DNA from: Incurvaria masculella
Taxonomy: Eukaryota; Arthropoda; Insecta; Lepidoptera; Incurvariidae
Direction of reading: 5' to 3'
Assembly (NCBI GenBank): GCA_946894095.1
Contig: OX335661.1
Span: 1 to 64,000, forward strand
DNA length: 64,000 bases
Numbering within the stretch: position 1 is the stretch's first letter; every line of letters starts with the position of its first letter. Below the pieces are notes generated by a model. The model did no database searches and was not told where the DNA came from. It was given only the letters and a program-made list of their open reading frames with translations. Of the stretch, positions 52,925-63,261 are shown piece by piece. The position numbers were made by a program, and so were the translations under genes.

Positions 52925-53916
52925 GCGTTAGTGTAGTCGTGCGTCACGGCCCGCATCGCGTTAACTCGACCCCGGCCGTTGTTTCCTTGTCTTGGATGGA
53001 ATGTTACGGCGCTTCTTTGTTGTGCTGTAGCTGACCAGTCTTGACCTGCCGCCATGTCAACGCTTTCCATCCTTAAAAGGAAACTCACTGCCTCCGAAGC
53101 TGTTGTTTCTTTTCCGGTCAACCAAAGTCGTCTTATATCAGCCGGAAAATGCGCCATTATTTCTTCAACACACTGTTCTTCAGTCCAGGCATTATCCACG
53201 CGCTTGGTAATGGCTAGCTTTTCAATAAAGTGCGCCGTCATCGTGCTTTTCCTGTCCCATTTCCCGAATGTTACCTCGCGCATAGCTTTGTATTGAGCCG
53301 CCTTGCCCCAATAATGACCAAGGAAATCTCGTTTGAAGTCCTGTAGTGTTTTCCAGTTTTCCCGGAATACTCTGGCCCAATCCTTTGCTTCGCCCGCCAA
53401 ACACTCGCTAAGTAGGGAAAGCTCATCTCCTCGTCCCCTGCTCAATTTGCGCACATAGAGCTCAAAATCCTCTACAAACTCAACTGGGTGAAATTTTCCA
53501 TCCGCTCCAAACCTGGGTTTCACCGGTGGCGCTGCCAACATGATCCTCTGAGAACGGTCGTTTCCACCTTCATCTATCGCCTCGCGTCGCGTTTCATCCG
53601 ACCTTTGAGACAGGCTAGCTCCCGAGTTAGAAGCTGACTCCATCTCCGTTATTTTCCTAACAAGAGGCGCAATGCTGTCTCGTACCGTGTCTCCAATGGT
53701 GTCATTCGTCGGCTTCTCCAGGCTCTCCACCCGCAAGGTCAAAGGTTCGATGCTCGCCCTAACTAACTCAGCAATACGTAGGTTCGCCGCAGTCGTAGTA
53801 ATACGCCGGGAACCGTCCGCGCGCTCCTTCCTTATCATATCTCTCGAGCTACCCGGCATAATTACCTCCTTTTGTTTTCCCGGTCGGCCGACTCTACCTC
53901 CCTTGCGCGGTGACAT
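52873..53916 (-). CDS. Gag of the LTR element
   Basis: 347 codons. The N-terminus is basic (MSPRKGGRVGRPGKQKEV), followed by a charged helical stretch (about 45-100) and a capsid-like region (about 130-310: PRFGADGKFHPVEFVEDFEL, then LLSECLAGEAKDWARVFREN, TLQDFKRDFLGHYWG and ITKRVDNAWTEEQCVEEIMA). This is the Ty3/Gypsy retrotransposon gag fold by pattern. No zinc knuckle is visible. It is intact and overlaps pol in the -1 frame, which suggests translation of pol by programmed frameshifting within 52,873-52,924. A single CCHC-less gag is common in insect Gypsy relatives. Confidence 0.82.
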   Translation of the reverse strand: MSPRKGGRVGRPGKQKEVIMPGSSRDMIRKERADGSRRITTTAANLRIAELVRASIEPLTLRVESLEKPTNDTIGDTVRDSIAPLVRKITEMESASNSGASLSQRSDETRREAIDEGGNDRSQRIMLAAPPVKPRFGADGKFHPVEFVEDFELYVRKLSRGRGDELSLLSECLAGEAKDWARVFRENWKTLQDFKRDFLGHYWGKAAQYKAMREVTFGKWDRKSTMTAHFIEKLAITKRVDNAWTEEQCVEEIMAHFPADIRRLWLTGKETTASEAVSFLLRMESVDMAAGQDWSATAQQRSAVTFHPRQGNNGRGRVNAMRAVTHDYTNACRGQGSEENACRPSEN

Positions 53917-54531
53917 TCTGCTTTAGTCGGTACTCCTCGTAGCTAAGTTCAAGTCCTTTAAATGTATTCGAATAGGTTTAAACAGTAACTGTCGCCTGCC
54001 CGAGACGTCGATTCGTACAAGTAATGCAACCAATTTTACCAAATTCTATTAATGTATTCTAGTCCGACATCTAATTATATTTTAACCCTGGTGCGCTTAA
54101 CTTTAAATGGTTATTGTGCTTTATGACCCTACTTAAACAGACAATAGAATGCTCATAACAGATCCCTTTGTCAATAACCAATTTGTCGCCGGGGTACCGC
54201 ACAGTTGAAAAAACGTCAGAGTTGTAAAATAAGGATTCTGGACCGGCGCTAAGTAAAATTGAAAGTTGTAAACATTTAAACAATGGTTACACTTTCGCTC
54301 GTCCCGTTGTAACGTATGGCTTGCTACAATTTATAAGGTATTCATTATTTTTAGATAAGCTCCTCCTGATTGAACACTGAAACAAGAACGCAGTCGCAAT
54401 GGAACCCGTGCCACGATCCTTTTAATACGTTGTTTAAAATAATAATCCAGTTCTTTATTCGGCTAAATTGACGTAATCAAACAATTCCATCAATTTATTA
54501 AATAACCGACATCCCTGACACGAGCACCATC
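53917..54531 (-). promoter_or_regulatory. 5' leader and primer-binding site of the LTR element
   Basis: Lies between the 5' LTR and gag. Two bases inside the LTR the minus strand reads TGGTGCTCGTGTCAGG (54,529-54,514), a plausible primer-binding site for a tRNA ending CCTGACACGAGCACCA; the tRNA was not identified. The remainder is an untranslated leader without accepted genes. Confidence 0.6.
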
Positions 54532-56332
54532 TGATACGATTCTACATATCGAATTAAAATATTTAACGAGTAAGGATTTGACTCTAAGGGTTAGTACTTA
54601 TCTGATGTAAAGATCCTCCCCTTCCTCCTAGCGACTTGTTGAAATAATTATTTCTATTTTTGTTAAATTTTGTAGGTGAGAATTCAAGTTTATTATGGCT
54701 CGTGAATCGTCTAGTGAAGGGAGGTTAGGTTCCATTCATCGCCTAATTTGAGCCTTAGCTTCCGCCGGAAAGAAAAGCCCTCAACTGCGTTCTGGTTCGG
54801 TTCAGTGTTCAATTTTATTCTCAGGATAAGTGCTCTCTGATAATTCGTAAATTCGAACGAAGCTTGGCTAAACGTTCCGTTGAATTCCCATCTCCCGGTA
54901 CGTGGAACCCCTGCTCAGGGAGACACCAGTCTTCCTTCCTCAATCGCTCAGTCACTCGTTGTCTCAAACACTCTCTATATTTACACTTTCCGGAGGGACT
55001 ATTACATACACTCACTCTATAATTAGCCTAATTACTACACTCTCACTAATTACTACTCACTCTTACGCTAATCTCCGATAATTGTATAATCTAATAACCT
55101 TGAGCAAAATTGGCGGTATCCAGTTCAACGATCCACATCGTTGAACGTTTTTACACAGCCGCTCAGGAAAAGTCCGTCGAAAATCCCGTTACGATAATTG
55201 TATAACTCAGATGCCTTGAGCAAATTATGGCGGTATCCAGCTCAACGATCCACATCGTTGAACGTTTCTACACAGCCGCTCAGGAAAAGTCCGTCGAAAA
55301 TCCCGTTACGATAATTGTATAACTCAGATGCCTTGAGCAAATTATGGTGGTATCCAGCTCAACGATCCACATCGTTGAACGTTTCTACACAGCCGCTCAG
55401 GAAAAGTCCGTCGAAAATCCCGTTACGATAATTGTAATCTCGATGCGACGAAAAAAATCAAATTTGTCACGTAACGTAGGTAAGCGTCGATCAAATTATC
55501 CGAAAATCAGTAACAATTCAATACATCAATAAACAGTGTAATTAAAAGATCACTCATCCCAGCCAGGTCTCCTCCGTCTCTTGTAGCCCGTGTCTCCGTC
55601 GCCGCCGACCACAGGAACTAGTCTCACTTTCACTATTTCACTACACTCCAGTCCGACACGGTTTAACCAAAGTTACACAACAAGCGGAACTTCAACTCAA
55701 AATCACTTCGCGCCGCCGACACCGTAATCTCATGCGTAGACCGGTTGCTCCCACGTTACAACCCCGAGTGTCCCGTATTCGTCGCCCGCGCATCCGCAAT
55801 CCCCTCCTGCTGCCGAATTTCTTCCAGTCAAAAACCCCGCCCTCCTTTTCAGATCTCCAATAAACAATCCCGAATTTCTTTTTGAAATTTCCTCGGCTCC
55901 GCCCTGACATCTTGCTGTCAATCGTTCTCTCTCCATTCGTTGATGTCCACAGGCCGCACCTACAGTTAATTTTATTTTATTTTTTCTGACCTGACCTTTC
56001 TAGGAATGGCCACACACTTCGCCTGCACATTTCTTATCTCGTCTATTGTTTTTGCACCCTATAGAAATCCGTCCATATTTCACAACCATCACAAGACCCC
56101 GGAAGAGACCTCATGTGACGCCCAAGTTAAATTATTGCTTTCCCGAGGGTTCGAGTGAATTCTGTGACGACCCCCTCAGGATAATAAATTGCCATTGTTT
56201 CGAACTCAAAATAATATGCACATGTACGCACTTGGTGATCCAGCTTCTCAGAAGAGACCACCTAGTAATTCGACGTTCAATTTGTTGTGCAATATAGATA
56301 CTTTGTATTAATATAACCGTATGACTGTCTCA
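54532..56332 (-). repeat. LTR (5' LTR in element orientation), 1,801 bp
   Basis: Partner of 44,637-46,403. It has the same three ~116-bp tandem units (55,076-55,425) with CAACGATCCACATCGTTG hairpins. Extra sequence relative to its partner lies near 55,035 and a 22-bp insert lies near 56,289-56,310. It is followed by the target duplication ACCT and LINE-A segment 3. Confidence 0.92.
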
Positions 56333-56589
56333 ACCTAATACTATTGCATATAAAACTTTTTGAAAATTTTGATGACCTATGCTTAACATTTTGTAAATCA
56401 GTTTTATGTCTAGTATCGTAGTCATGTACATCAGCATTTAAGGTATTATGGTGCTTATATTTCCTAGCATGGCAGATATTTTGATACACATATGCGCTAG
56501 GTAGGGTCATAATTCCTATTTCGCTGAATACATTCCTACAAGAATCTATAGCTTTCATGCTAAGAATACAACGCAAGGCTCTTTTTTGC
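56333..56589 (-). mobile_element. LINE-A (segment 3, truncated 5' end)
   Basis: Continues LINE-A after the LTR element. The minus strand reads RCILSMKAIDSCRNVFSEIG and onward, nearly identical to the end of the LINE-B protein. It stops abruptly at CTTTTTTGC (56,589), the 5' truncation point, after which E2 sequence resumes. Confidence 0.88.
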
Positions 56590-57064
56590 CTACCTTTGTC
56601 TACCTTTTTTGCTCCAAATAGGCCACAGAATACCTGGTTAAAGTTTTAACCTTACCTCCACTAACACCCGGTATATTCACATATTCAAAAGAATCAAAAG
56701 TACTTACTTTAAGCTTATTATCAATACAAAAATAAATAATGAACTCAATGCGAATTATGAAATAAGTAACAAAAAAATATTCACTTTTCTAATATTAAGT
56801 CGGGTTTATGATCTTAATCTACATTCACATCTTCGAAAGCATCAAAGGTTCCTCAATATTATTGTTAATACAAAAATATGAAACAACCTCAATGCAAATT
56901 ATGAAATAGGAAAAAATATTCACGCTTAAATAATATTTTAGTTAATGAGAATCGACATTTATAATCACAACATCAAAATAATAAGAAGTATTGAGTTTAA
57001 TATGTGTGCAAAAAGTTCAACACTAATTAACACAATTGTAGTTGGAAAAGTCATCCACAAATTT
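56590..57064. other. E2 3' non-coding region, right of the LINE
   Basis: Begins with sequence that is an inverted match to 42,375-42,455 (CTCCAAATAGGCCACAGAAT, ACCTGGTTAAAG), then AT-rich with two similar segments (GAACTCAATGCGAATTATGA at 56,741 and a variant at 56,888). The transposase stop codon lies just inside at 57,065. Confidence 0.5.
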
Positions 57065-59246
57065 TCATATGCCCCGTCTAGAAGAGATAGGATTACGAAG
57101 AACTTTTACAATGTCATGTACATACACTTGTGATACGTCTTGGACTTGAGGCCAGTAAAATGTGTTATTGGATTTTTTCCGCAGAAATTTTATTTCTACG
57201 TCCGTTTCGAGAATGTCGGTAATTTTTCCCACGAAATATTTGATGCTCTTGTCAGTATCAAATTTAACGAGCACGTAGTCCTCAACATGTATATCCGTGT
57301 AGTGGACTGGTCGACAATGTTGATAAATATTCATGTTGACATTAATATTTTCTTTTTCAGCGCATTCAAGAACATCATTTTCTTCTTCGGATGATGAAAA
57401 TTGCTCTGTGTCTGTTGAATCATCCAAGGACATATGGTTGGAATTATCTGTATCAGAGTTGTAGTCGTTACTCTTAAGCGTTTTAATTTTTATAAGTTTT
57501 TCATCATTTTCTGCCACAGTAGATGTAGATGTCGGGTGATTTTTTGTAGAACCTTTCAAAAGTGTCGGATAAAATTTTATAATTTTATCGGATAAAATTT
57601 GTATTTTTACCTTCGGTTTCTCTCGAACTGAACATTTTTGAGTATTTGGAACATTGACACACTCATTTTCAATTATATTACAAATATCAACGAATAATCC
57701 AGATTGATCATCAAGGACTTGTCTTGTATCGGAAGCTATTACACCACTGTTATTGTCACTCAGTGTCTCTGTAGCGGACGTGCATAGATTTTTAGACTTT
57801 CTATTTAAAGAGGCTCCTTCCTTTTGTTTTGGTTTCTTAGCAAAATCTTGAGAAATATCAGACAGACTGACGGCCTTACCCGGCTCAGTTTTTATTTTTT
57901 TATTTCTTTGCACCTGCATGGGTTTTGGAGCTCTGGTACTTTTTAAATAATCCAGTAAAGTTTGGTCAATGTTTAATGGTGATATTCTGTCGTGGTACTC
58001 TGGTAACTTTTTGAAAACTGCTTGATGATCCAATGGAAAAATTCCTGGTGCCTTAAATCCGCTTTTTATTATTTTTGGTTCTTTTAACTGATTTTTTTCT
58101 ACTAGGCTTCTTAGCAACTTTGGGAAGTGATTCTTATTCAAAGAAGTCTGTTGTGGATTTTCCATTTTGTATTGTAACAAAATGTTTCTCCATTCTTTCT
58201 TTAATGGGCCGAAAAAGGCAACATCGAGGGGCTGTGTGAAATGCGTCGAGTTGGGCGGTATAAAAACAAATTTTATGTCATTTTCTTCACACAGCTTAAT
58301 GACGTCGACAGATAGGTGGCTAGAAAGGTTGTCGCAAATGACAACCTTGGGTCCAGGAATACTTTTGGCCCAATCTAGTATGATACTGGAAAAGTAATTT
58401 TCAAAAAGTGGTCCATCGAACCATCCAGATTTAGAGTAACTGTATCTTGTGTCATCTGGCCCCCCTTTTATCCATTCGGTATATAAATTTTGAGATTTAT
58501 ATACAACATATGCCGGCAAGCATTTGCCGTCTGCGATGGCAGAAAACATGATGGATATTGATCCTTTTGACGTATTTAAGACTCTTTCCGGATACTTTAC
58601 TCCCCTTCGAAATATAGATTTAGAATTTCCTGGATCATCCGATAAATTTGTCTCATCGAAATTTAAGATATTCGAAGGAGGAATGTTTGCAAGTGTCACT
58701 TTTAAGTTATCAAAATATTCCAACATTTCATCAACTCCCTTTTCTGCTCTTGCCTTTTTTATGTTCTGCGTAGAACGCAAAGTTAGTTTAGTGGCATGCC
58801 TTTTCAAGAAGTTTTCTACCCAGTGTTTTTCTGGCATCTTACCGTCGAAAATTTCTTCGCGTGAGTTTTTTTTTTAGGTATTCGAATACCAATAACCTGA
58901 GATCCAATTTCGTCAAAGGACTCCCGAAGTCAGCGGCAGCTATTAGCACTTTGACGATATTTTGTTCCTCTGCATCAGTCAGTTTGGTCGGGCATCCGAT
59001 ATCCATTCCGTGGCGCCCTTTAACTTTATTGAGTATTGTTCGTCGAGGAATGTTAAACTGTTTTTCTGCATCTCTTGACGATATGGTGTTCCTTTTTACC
59101 AAATCTACTGCAATATTCAACATTTCATCCGAGTAGTCCTTATATTTGCGTGAGCCAAGTCGTCTCCTGCTTTTTCTTTGTTTGATTCTTGGTTTAGCTT
59201 TATGTGCTTCCATCCTAGAAAAAAAACCAAGAAAATGTTTTAACAC
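57065..59246 (-). pseudogene. E2 DDE transposase, one homopolymer frameshift from intact
   Basis: Two abutting frames form one protein of about 720 residues. The first (59,246-58,839) has a psq-type helix-turn-helix (DAEKQFNIPRRTILNKVKGR). The second (58,837-57,065; 590 codons) has the DDE_1 core: ILNFDETNLS Asp61, VVICDNLSSH Asp169 and HFTQPLDVAFFG Asp205 (35 residues between the last two). A long Ser/Lys-rich linker and an acidic region follow, then a C-terminal module DYVLVKFDTDKSIKYFVGKI...FYWPQVQDVS. They are separated by a run of ten T (58,866-58,875, + strand); nine would keep one frame. No other stop was seen. Either a true one-base mutation or a sequencing/assembly error in the run. 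Confidence 0.88.
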
Positions 59247-59261
59247 AGAAGCAGCATTATT

Positions 59262-59350
59262 AACAGTTAGCGTAGCATGAAGGCTACCTACGGACTCGAC
59301 TAAACGTGCAAGAGGTCAGAGGTTCAAATCCTAATGACCTCACACACTTG
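59262..59350 (+). repeat. tRNA-like segment, possible SINE head
   Basis: TTAGCGTAGCATG resembles a pol III A box, and GGTTCAAATCC about 50 bases later closely matches a B box. T-arm pairing is poor and no clean acceptor stem exists, so this is not a functional tRNA. It lies upstream of the E2 transposase and is followed by ordinary AT-rich sequence. A tRNA-derived SINE fragment is the best guess. Confidence 0.4.
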
Positions 59351-60176
59351 TATTTATTACTTAAGAAAGGAATTCAGCTATTATGGTCACTTGTCGTGTT
59401 TCTTGTAATAAAATTAGTAGGCACCAAACAAATTAAAGCTATTCATCTTTAAGATACTCTCTTCTCTACTCTGTTTTACTTATGAGTCATTATTGGGACA
59501 AGCCGTAGGAGTTTGTAAATAATGTGATAAATGTTAGCGTACGGTGTTAAGTAAATAAATACCCAAAAGGGACTGATTCTGTGCATGAAATTAAACACTT
59601 CTACATTAGCAATTGAGGAAAAAAAATTGTTTTTCTCCATACAATGTCTTAATACCTACTCCTGTAAGGAAATATAAAAATATTACCCACCAAAAATATT
59701 TTCAGCAAATAAGATTAAAAATATTAAACTGTTATCTGAAGAGACAACCCTAACGCTGGGCAATGTTGCGGGCACTGCTTCCGTGAATGTGCTCTTATCA
59801 TTGCCCAGACAATTTTTTCCTGTTTTTAATACGTCCCCTGTGGTTTTATTACCTGTATAAGTTAATAACAACGTAAAAAATAACATACATAAAATTTACT
59901 TACGTGACTCCGTCGTATCAGCTGCAAAGTGAGATGATTTCCGAGCAAATTTTGGCACCACTTCGGCGACGACCACTTTCTACAATGTCTGTCGACCAAC
60001 TGACTGAAGCTAGGCACAGAACAAACTAGCAAGTTTGCCAGTAGTATTATCAATTTTTGCTCCAATGTCTAAAAATGAGGTAATTTAGTTTAGTTATTTT
60101 TTAATTGGCGACAAAAGGTTAGTTTTCCTCTCTGGGCAAACTTAAGGTCCAAGGGCAAACTTGGCGGGTTTCACGG
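59351..60176. other. E2 5' non-coding region and terminal repeat
   Basis: Promoter-side flank of the E2 transposase. 59,745-59,815 contains an inverted pair (GCTGGGCAATG...CATTGCCCAG). 60,134-60,176 carries the terminal motif twice (GGGCAAACTTAAGG and GGGCAAACTTGGCGGG). Short frames here are not supported. Confidence 0.5.
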
Positions 60177-60466
60177 TATATGCAAAGATAGAGGAACTCA
60201 AAATGTACAAGCTTACCAGAAAAATATTTCTTCAAAGAGTTTCTTTCATGGGATTAGTCTGGATACAGTTTAGTACAGCTTCCTCGTGCACAGAGCGAAA
60301 ACAACTAAAAAAACAAAATGGTCGCATGCCTCCAAAATACGCGAGCTGTGCCATCTGTAACTCGTCATGAGTACTATTTTGTCATCCACAGTGAACATAG
60401 ATGTCAGCAGATGTCACTACTTATACCGTTTTCTTATAATGAACTGTAGTACGCGCTTGCCCCATA

Positions 60467-60969
60467 TACGCTTCTCTCTCTGTTGTCTCTCTACCCTTTG
60501 GTGTGAGGGGGGAGGGTATTGGGTCCTAGGCTTTTTTGCCTTCTGGCCCAGGTTTCAGTGCGCGACCAGCAACGGCTGGTCGGTCTCGGGGGCAGTACGG
60601 CGGGTTCGGCTGTCAGGCGCTAGTGGTCGTCATACGACCAGCGCCCGAGTGCTCGAACCCTCTCCAGAACCAGGGGGCACAGCGGGTTTGATGTGCTGTC
60701 GCTTCGGTGACGGCGGTGTGGGTGTGAGTTGTTTGCTTCTGCTTCTTCTGGGATGAGGCTGCGCGGGAGCTCTCTCTTGGCGTTCGGTGGTCTGGTGTGG
60801 AGCGGTGCCAGGTTGTGCAGGCTCGGAAAGTCCGAGTTATCTGCTCGCCTGAACATGGCCCCCGCCAGGCGCCCGGTGAAGGCGCTCAGCTGCTCCCAGT
60901 CCAGGTCCCTTTGGATTGTGGCGTTCCTCATTGGATTGTGGCGTTTCTCAATGGATTGTGGCGTTCCTC
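60467..60969. mobile_element. Short retroelement insertion near the E1 right end
   Basis: Flanked by CCCATATACGC (60,456-60,466) and CCCATATGCGC (60,971-60,981), a probable 11-bp target duplication with one mismatch. It is GC-rich and ends in three ~20-bp repeats of TGGATTGTGGCGTTCCTCA (60,912-60,969), like the tail of a non-LTR element. Overlapping frames on both strands have no motif. Family unknown. Confidence 0.55.
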
Positions 60970-61001
60970 ACCCATATGCGCGCTTGCCCCGACTGACCTT
61001 A

Positions 61002-61640
61002 CGTAGGCGAGGCAGATAATCGTGAAAGGCGTGCGGGGGAGGGGACAGGTAGCGCGCCCGGCAGGTAGTGCGCGTCAGTGTCTTTTCGTTTCGGTTCGCG
61101 CTCCTCTTGATATCTTGATTGTGTCCAATACACATAGTCATCTGCGTAGCAGTCAATGTCGCCCAAATTGAGCAGATCATTAATTTGCAGCATGAAAAGG
61201 GTTGGAGATACCACAGAGCCCTGCGGTACGCCGGAGTTCAGTGACATGGTTTGAAAAAACATCCGTCAACCACGACTTTTATGCTGCACCCATGCAGAAT
61301 GTCGGCGAACCAATCCTACAGGTCGGGTGGGAGGCCATAGGAGGGCAGCTTGGAAAGTAGTGCCTTGTGCCAGACCGGGTTGAATATATTCGCGATAGCC
61401 ATACCTTCGCCACGATTTACAAGCGCATCGCCCGTCTCATGTGGAACGTAAACTAAGAGATCGCGATAAGATCGATTCGGACGGACGCCGTATTGGTGAC
61501 CGCTGAGGAGTTCATTGTTCTTCAGATACCGTATCAACTGTTACTGAGCAAAGAAGAGAGGTAATGGCTATGGGTCGGTAGTTAGCCGGGTCTGATCGAT
61601 CACCTTTTTAGGCACGGGCTGTACGTTCGCCGATTTACAA
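61002..61640 (-). pseudogene. Jockey-clade reverse transcriptase relic
   Basis: Minus-strand pieces in order: LLSGHQYGVRPNRSYRDLLV, then NPVWHKALLSKLPSYGLPPDL (61,537-61,316), then SGVPQGSVVSPTLFMLQIND and CYADD (61,245-61,140). These are the QYGFR..RS, VWH.ALL.KL..YGLP, GVPQGSV.SPTLF and YADD motifs of Jockey-type LINEs. A frameshift near 61,265-61,315 and loss of the DxxKAFDxVWH aspartate (IANIFNPVWH) show it is dead. It starts right at the E1 border, so E1 may have landed in or beside it. Confidence 0.8.
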
Positions 61641-63261
61641 GCTGCTTACTTTAAGTACACAATATTTGTAATAACGTCGCCGTGGCTGTGAAAACGACTA
61701 TCCGACGCAATCTTTATTTTTGTTTTCAAAATTTTGATAGAACTCTAGCCGCATTGCGGTTATGCCAGTCCCATAGTAACTATTGTAAACAATTTTAAGG
61801 TATCCGTAACCTCTTAAAGCTAAAGAGGCCTTAGTTGTGTATTTTTTTCAATTTTGAGATAGTGGTTGCGATAATGCATAATGAATTCCGAAAAAAAAGT
61901 TGTATACTTCTAACTTCAATTTGTACAATAATTTTCGCCTCAGTGGTTCATTCTACACACAATTTGAAATTGGTCTTCATTCTTATTACATATCGACGGT
62001 TGAAAGGCAAACTAACTAACAAGACATTCGGTAAACTTTACAGGGGAGGGGTTTAAAGTTTAAAAAAAATATAACTTATTTGTTTCTCAATCCATTTCAA
62101 AGCTAAAACGTGAAACATTATGAAAAAATGTTTACCTTAATTTTGGCGTTACATCAGATTCAGTATTTGATAGCGTTCTTGAGATAGCTGTTCTTTAGCC
62201 AACTGCATGTCTATTATGAGTGAAGTAAAAGGTTTAACGAAGGAATATAAAAAAAAATACGCATGCAAAAAAGGGTAAGTAACTTAAGTGACAGTTATAC
62301 TCTGAGGGAAAAAAAGGTAAAAAATCTTAATATCGTTTTCATTTGCCAGGGTAAGTGTCTAAGAAATCTATAACATATTTGAAATGTATAGTAAAAAAAG
62401 GTAACACGTCAAACAATATAACATGTTAATAATGCGAAGACGCTAACAAGTTTTATGAAATATTACATTATTCTGGAAATATTACTAAAAAGTCAAATTA
62501 ACATTTCATTGAGTAGTTAAACAAGGTTACAAGTCCTATTAAATTTTTTTTTTCACAAAAAAGAGTAGGAAGCCTAAATAAACTGGTGTTTTTCCACCGA
62601 GAGTAAGTATTTGTTGGCACAATTTTACTAGATAATTAGTTAAAGAAGAAAACGTGATTAAAACATTAAGAAAATACAAACTTATTCGCAATGTTTCCAG
62701 CGAAGTCAAACATCTTTGTTTGTTGACACTTTTTAATCTCAAAATGGGTACATGAAGATGTTAAACATAAAACGCTTAAGAAATTAAAATGTTTGTAACA
62801 TATCAAATACAATTCAGTCAAATGAGTATCTTTTACCCCTTAAACAATTAAATGGAATATGGATACAATTTATGGTATTGTGGGCAGATGTTAATTATTA
62901 ACACAAATTGTAAGAAAGTGGGAACATTAACACAAAACTGTAATTAAAATAAACATCCAATAATCATTTTTAATTCCAAATGTATGTTAAGGCACAATGA
63001 TATTAGTTAATTAACTTTGAATGTTGATACACATACTATTAAAAAAAAGTTACAATATTGTCAGTTAATCAGCTGACTTCGGGACAAAATTAAAAAAATT
63101 TTCAATCTTAGGATAAATAGAAAATTCAAGACACAATAATACCAAACAATAATTATAAATTAATTTCCTAAAATTTCTTAGGCAGATAATTGTTGTGAAT
63201 GCTTCAATTTTAAGCAAATTCCATTAATCAAAATCTATTTCATCTTCAATATCAGTTTCAC
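61641..63261. other. AT-rich intergenic sequence, no gene seen
   Basis: Very AT-rich. Short frames only (73 codons at most). GGGTAAGT words recur at 62,273 and 62,350. No motif, repeat boundary or RNA gene recognised; part of it may be the 3' UTR of the gene at 63.26 kb. Confidence 0.45.

Larger units (their letters stand above)
44637..56332 (-). mobile_element. Gypsy-like LTR retrotransposon with ~1.8-kb LTRs (minus strand)
   Basis: Direct repeats 44,637-46,403 and 54,532-56,332 both begin TGATACGATTCTAC and end ATGACTGTCTCA (TG/CA also on the minus strand). They flank gag, pol and integrase frames on the minus strand. ACCT lies on both outer sides (44,633-44,636 and 56,333-56,336) and the host LINE reads straight through once it is removed (TATAACCTAATACTATTGC). 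Without LINE-B the element is about 9.1 kb. The LTRs differ by small indels (a 22-bp insert near 56,289; about 15 bp near 55,035) and scattered substitutions. It is therefore older than the 3-kb Gypsy element, and pol is damaged. Confidence 0.93.
41818..60176 (-). mobile_element. DNA transposon E2 (second pogo/jerky-like family), inserted in E1
   Basis: The left end CCGTGAAACCTGCCAACTTT (41,818 on, after TA at 41,816-41,817) is matched by the inverse AACTTGGCGGGTTTCACGG ending at 60,176, before TA at 60,177-60,178. Inverted similarity extends about 25 bp (to TTTGCCC). The transposase lies at 57,065-59,246 on the minus strand. Removing the internal LINE/LTR block (about 42,574-56,589) leaves roughly 4.3 kb. 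A second GGGCAAACTTAAGG word at 60,134 repeats the terminal motif. E1 sequence continues on both outer sides. Confidence 0.85.
37190..60999 (-). mobile_element. DNA transposon E1 (pogo/jerky-like), outermost shell of the nest
   Basis: The left end AGGTCAGTCGGGGCAAGCGC (37,190 on, preceded by TA) is matched by the inverse GCGCTTGCCCCGACTGACCT ending at 60,999 and followed by TA. The terminal repeats extend about 26 bp (...GCATAT), with TA target duplications. The transposase relic lies on the minus strand at 38,428-41,115. Removing E2 (41,818-60,176) and a short insertion (about 60,467-60,969) leaves an element of about 4.9 kb. Extra copies of GCAAGCGCGGCATATA (41,690) and GCGCTTGCCCCATAT (60,444) lie inside the ends and may be transposase-binding repeats. 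Confidence 0.8.

Noticed and set aside
59262..59350. A functional tRNA gene
   Set aside because: A- and B-box-like words are present, but the T-arm does not pair properly and there is no acceptor stem; kept only as a possible SINE fragment.
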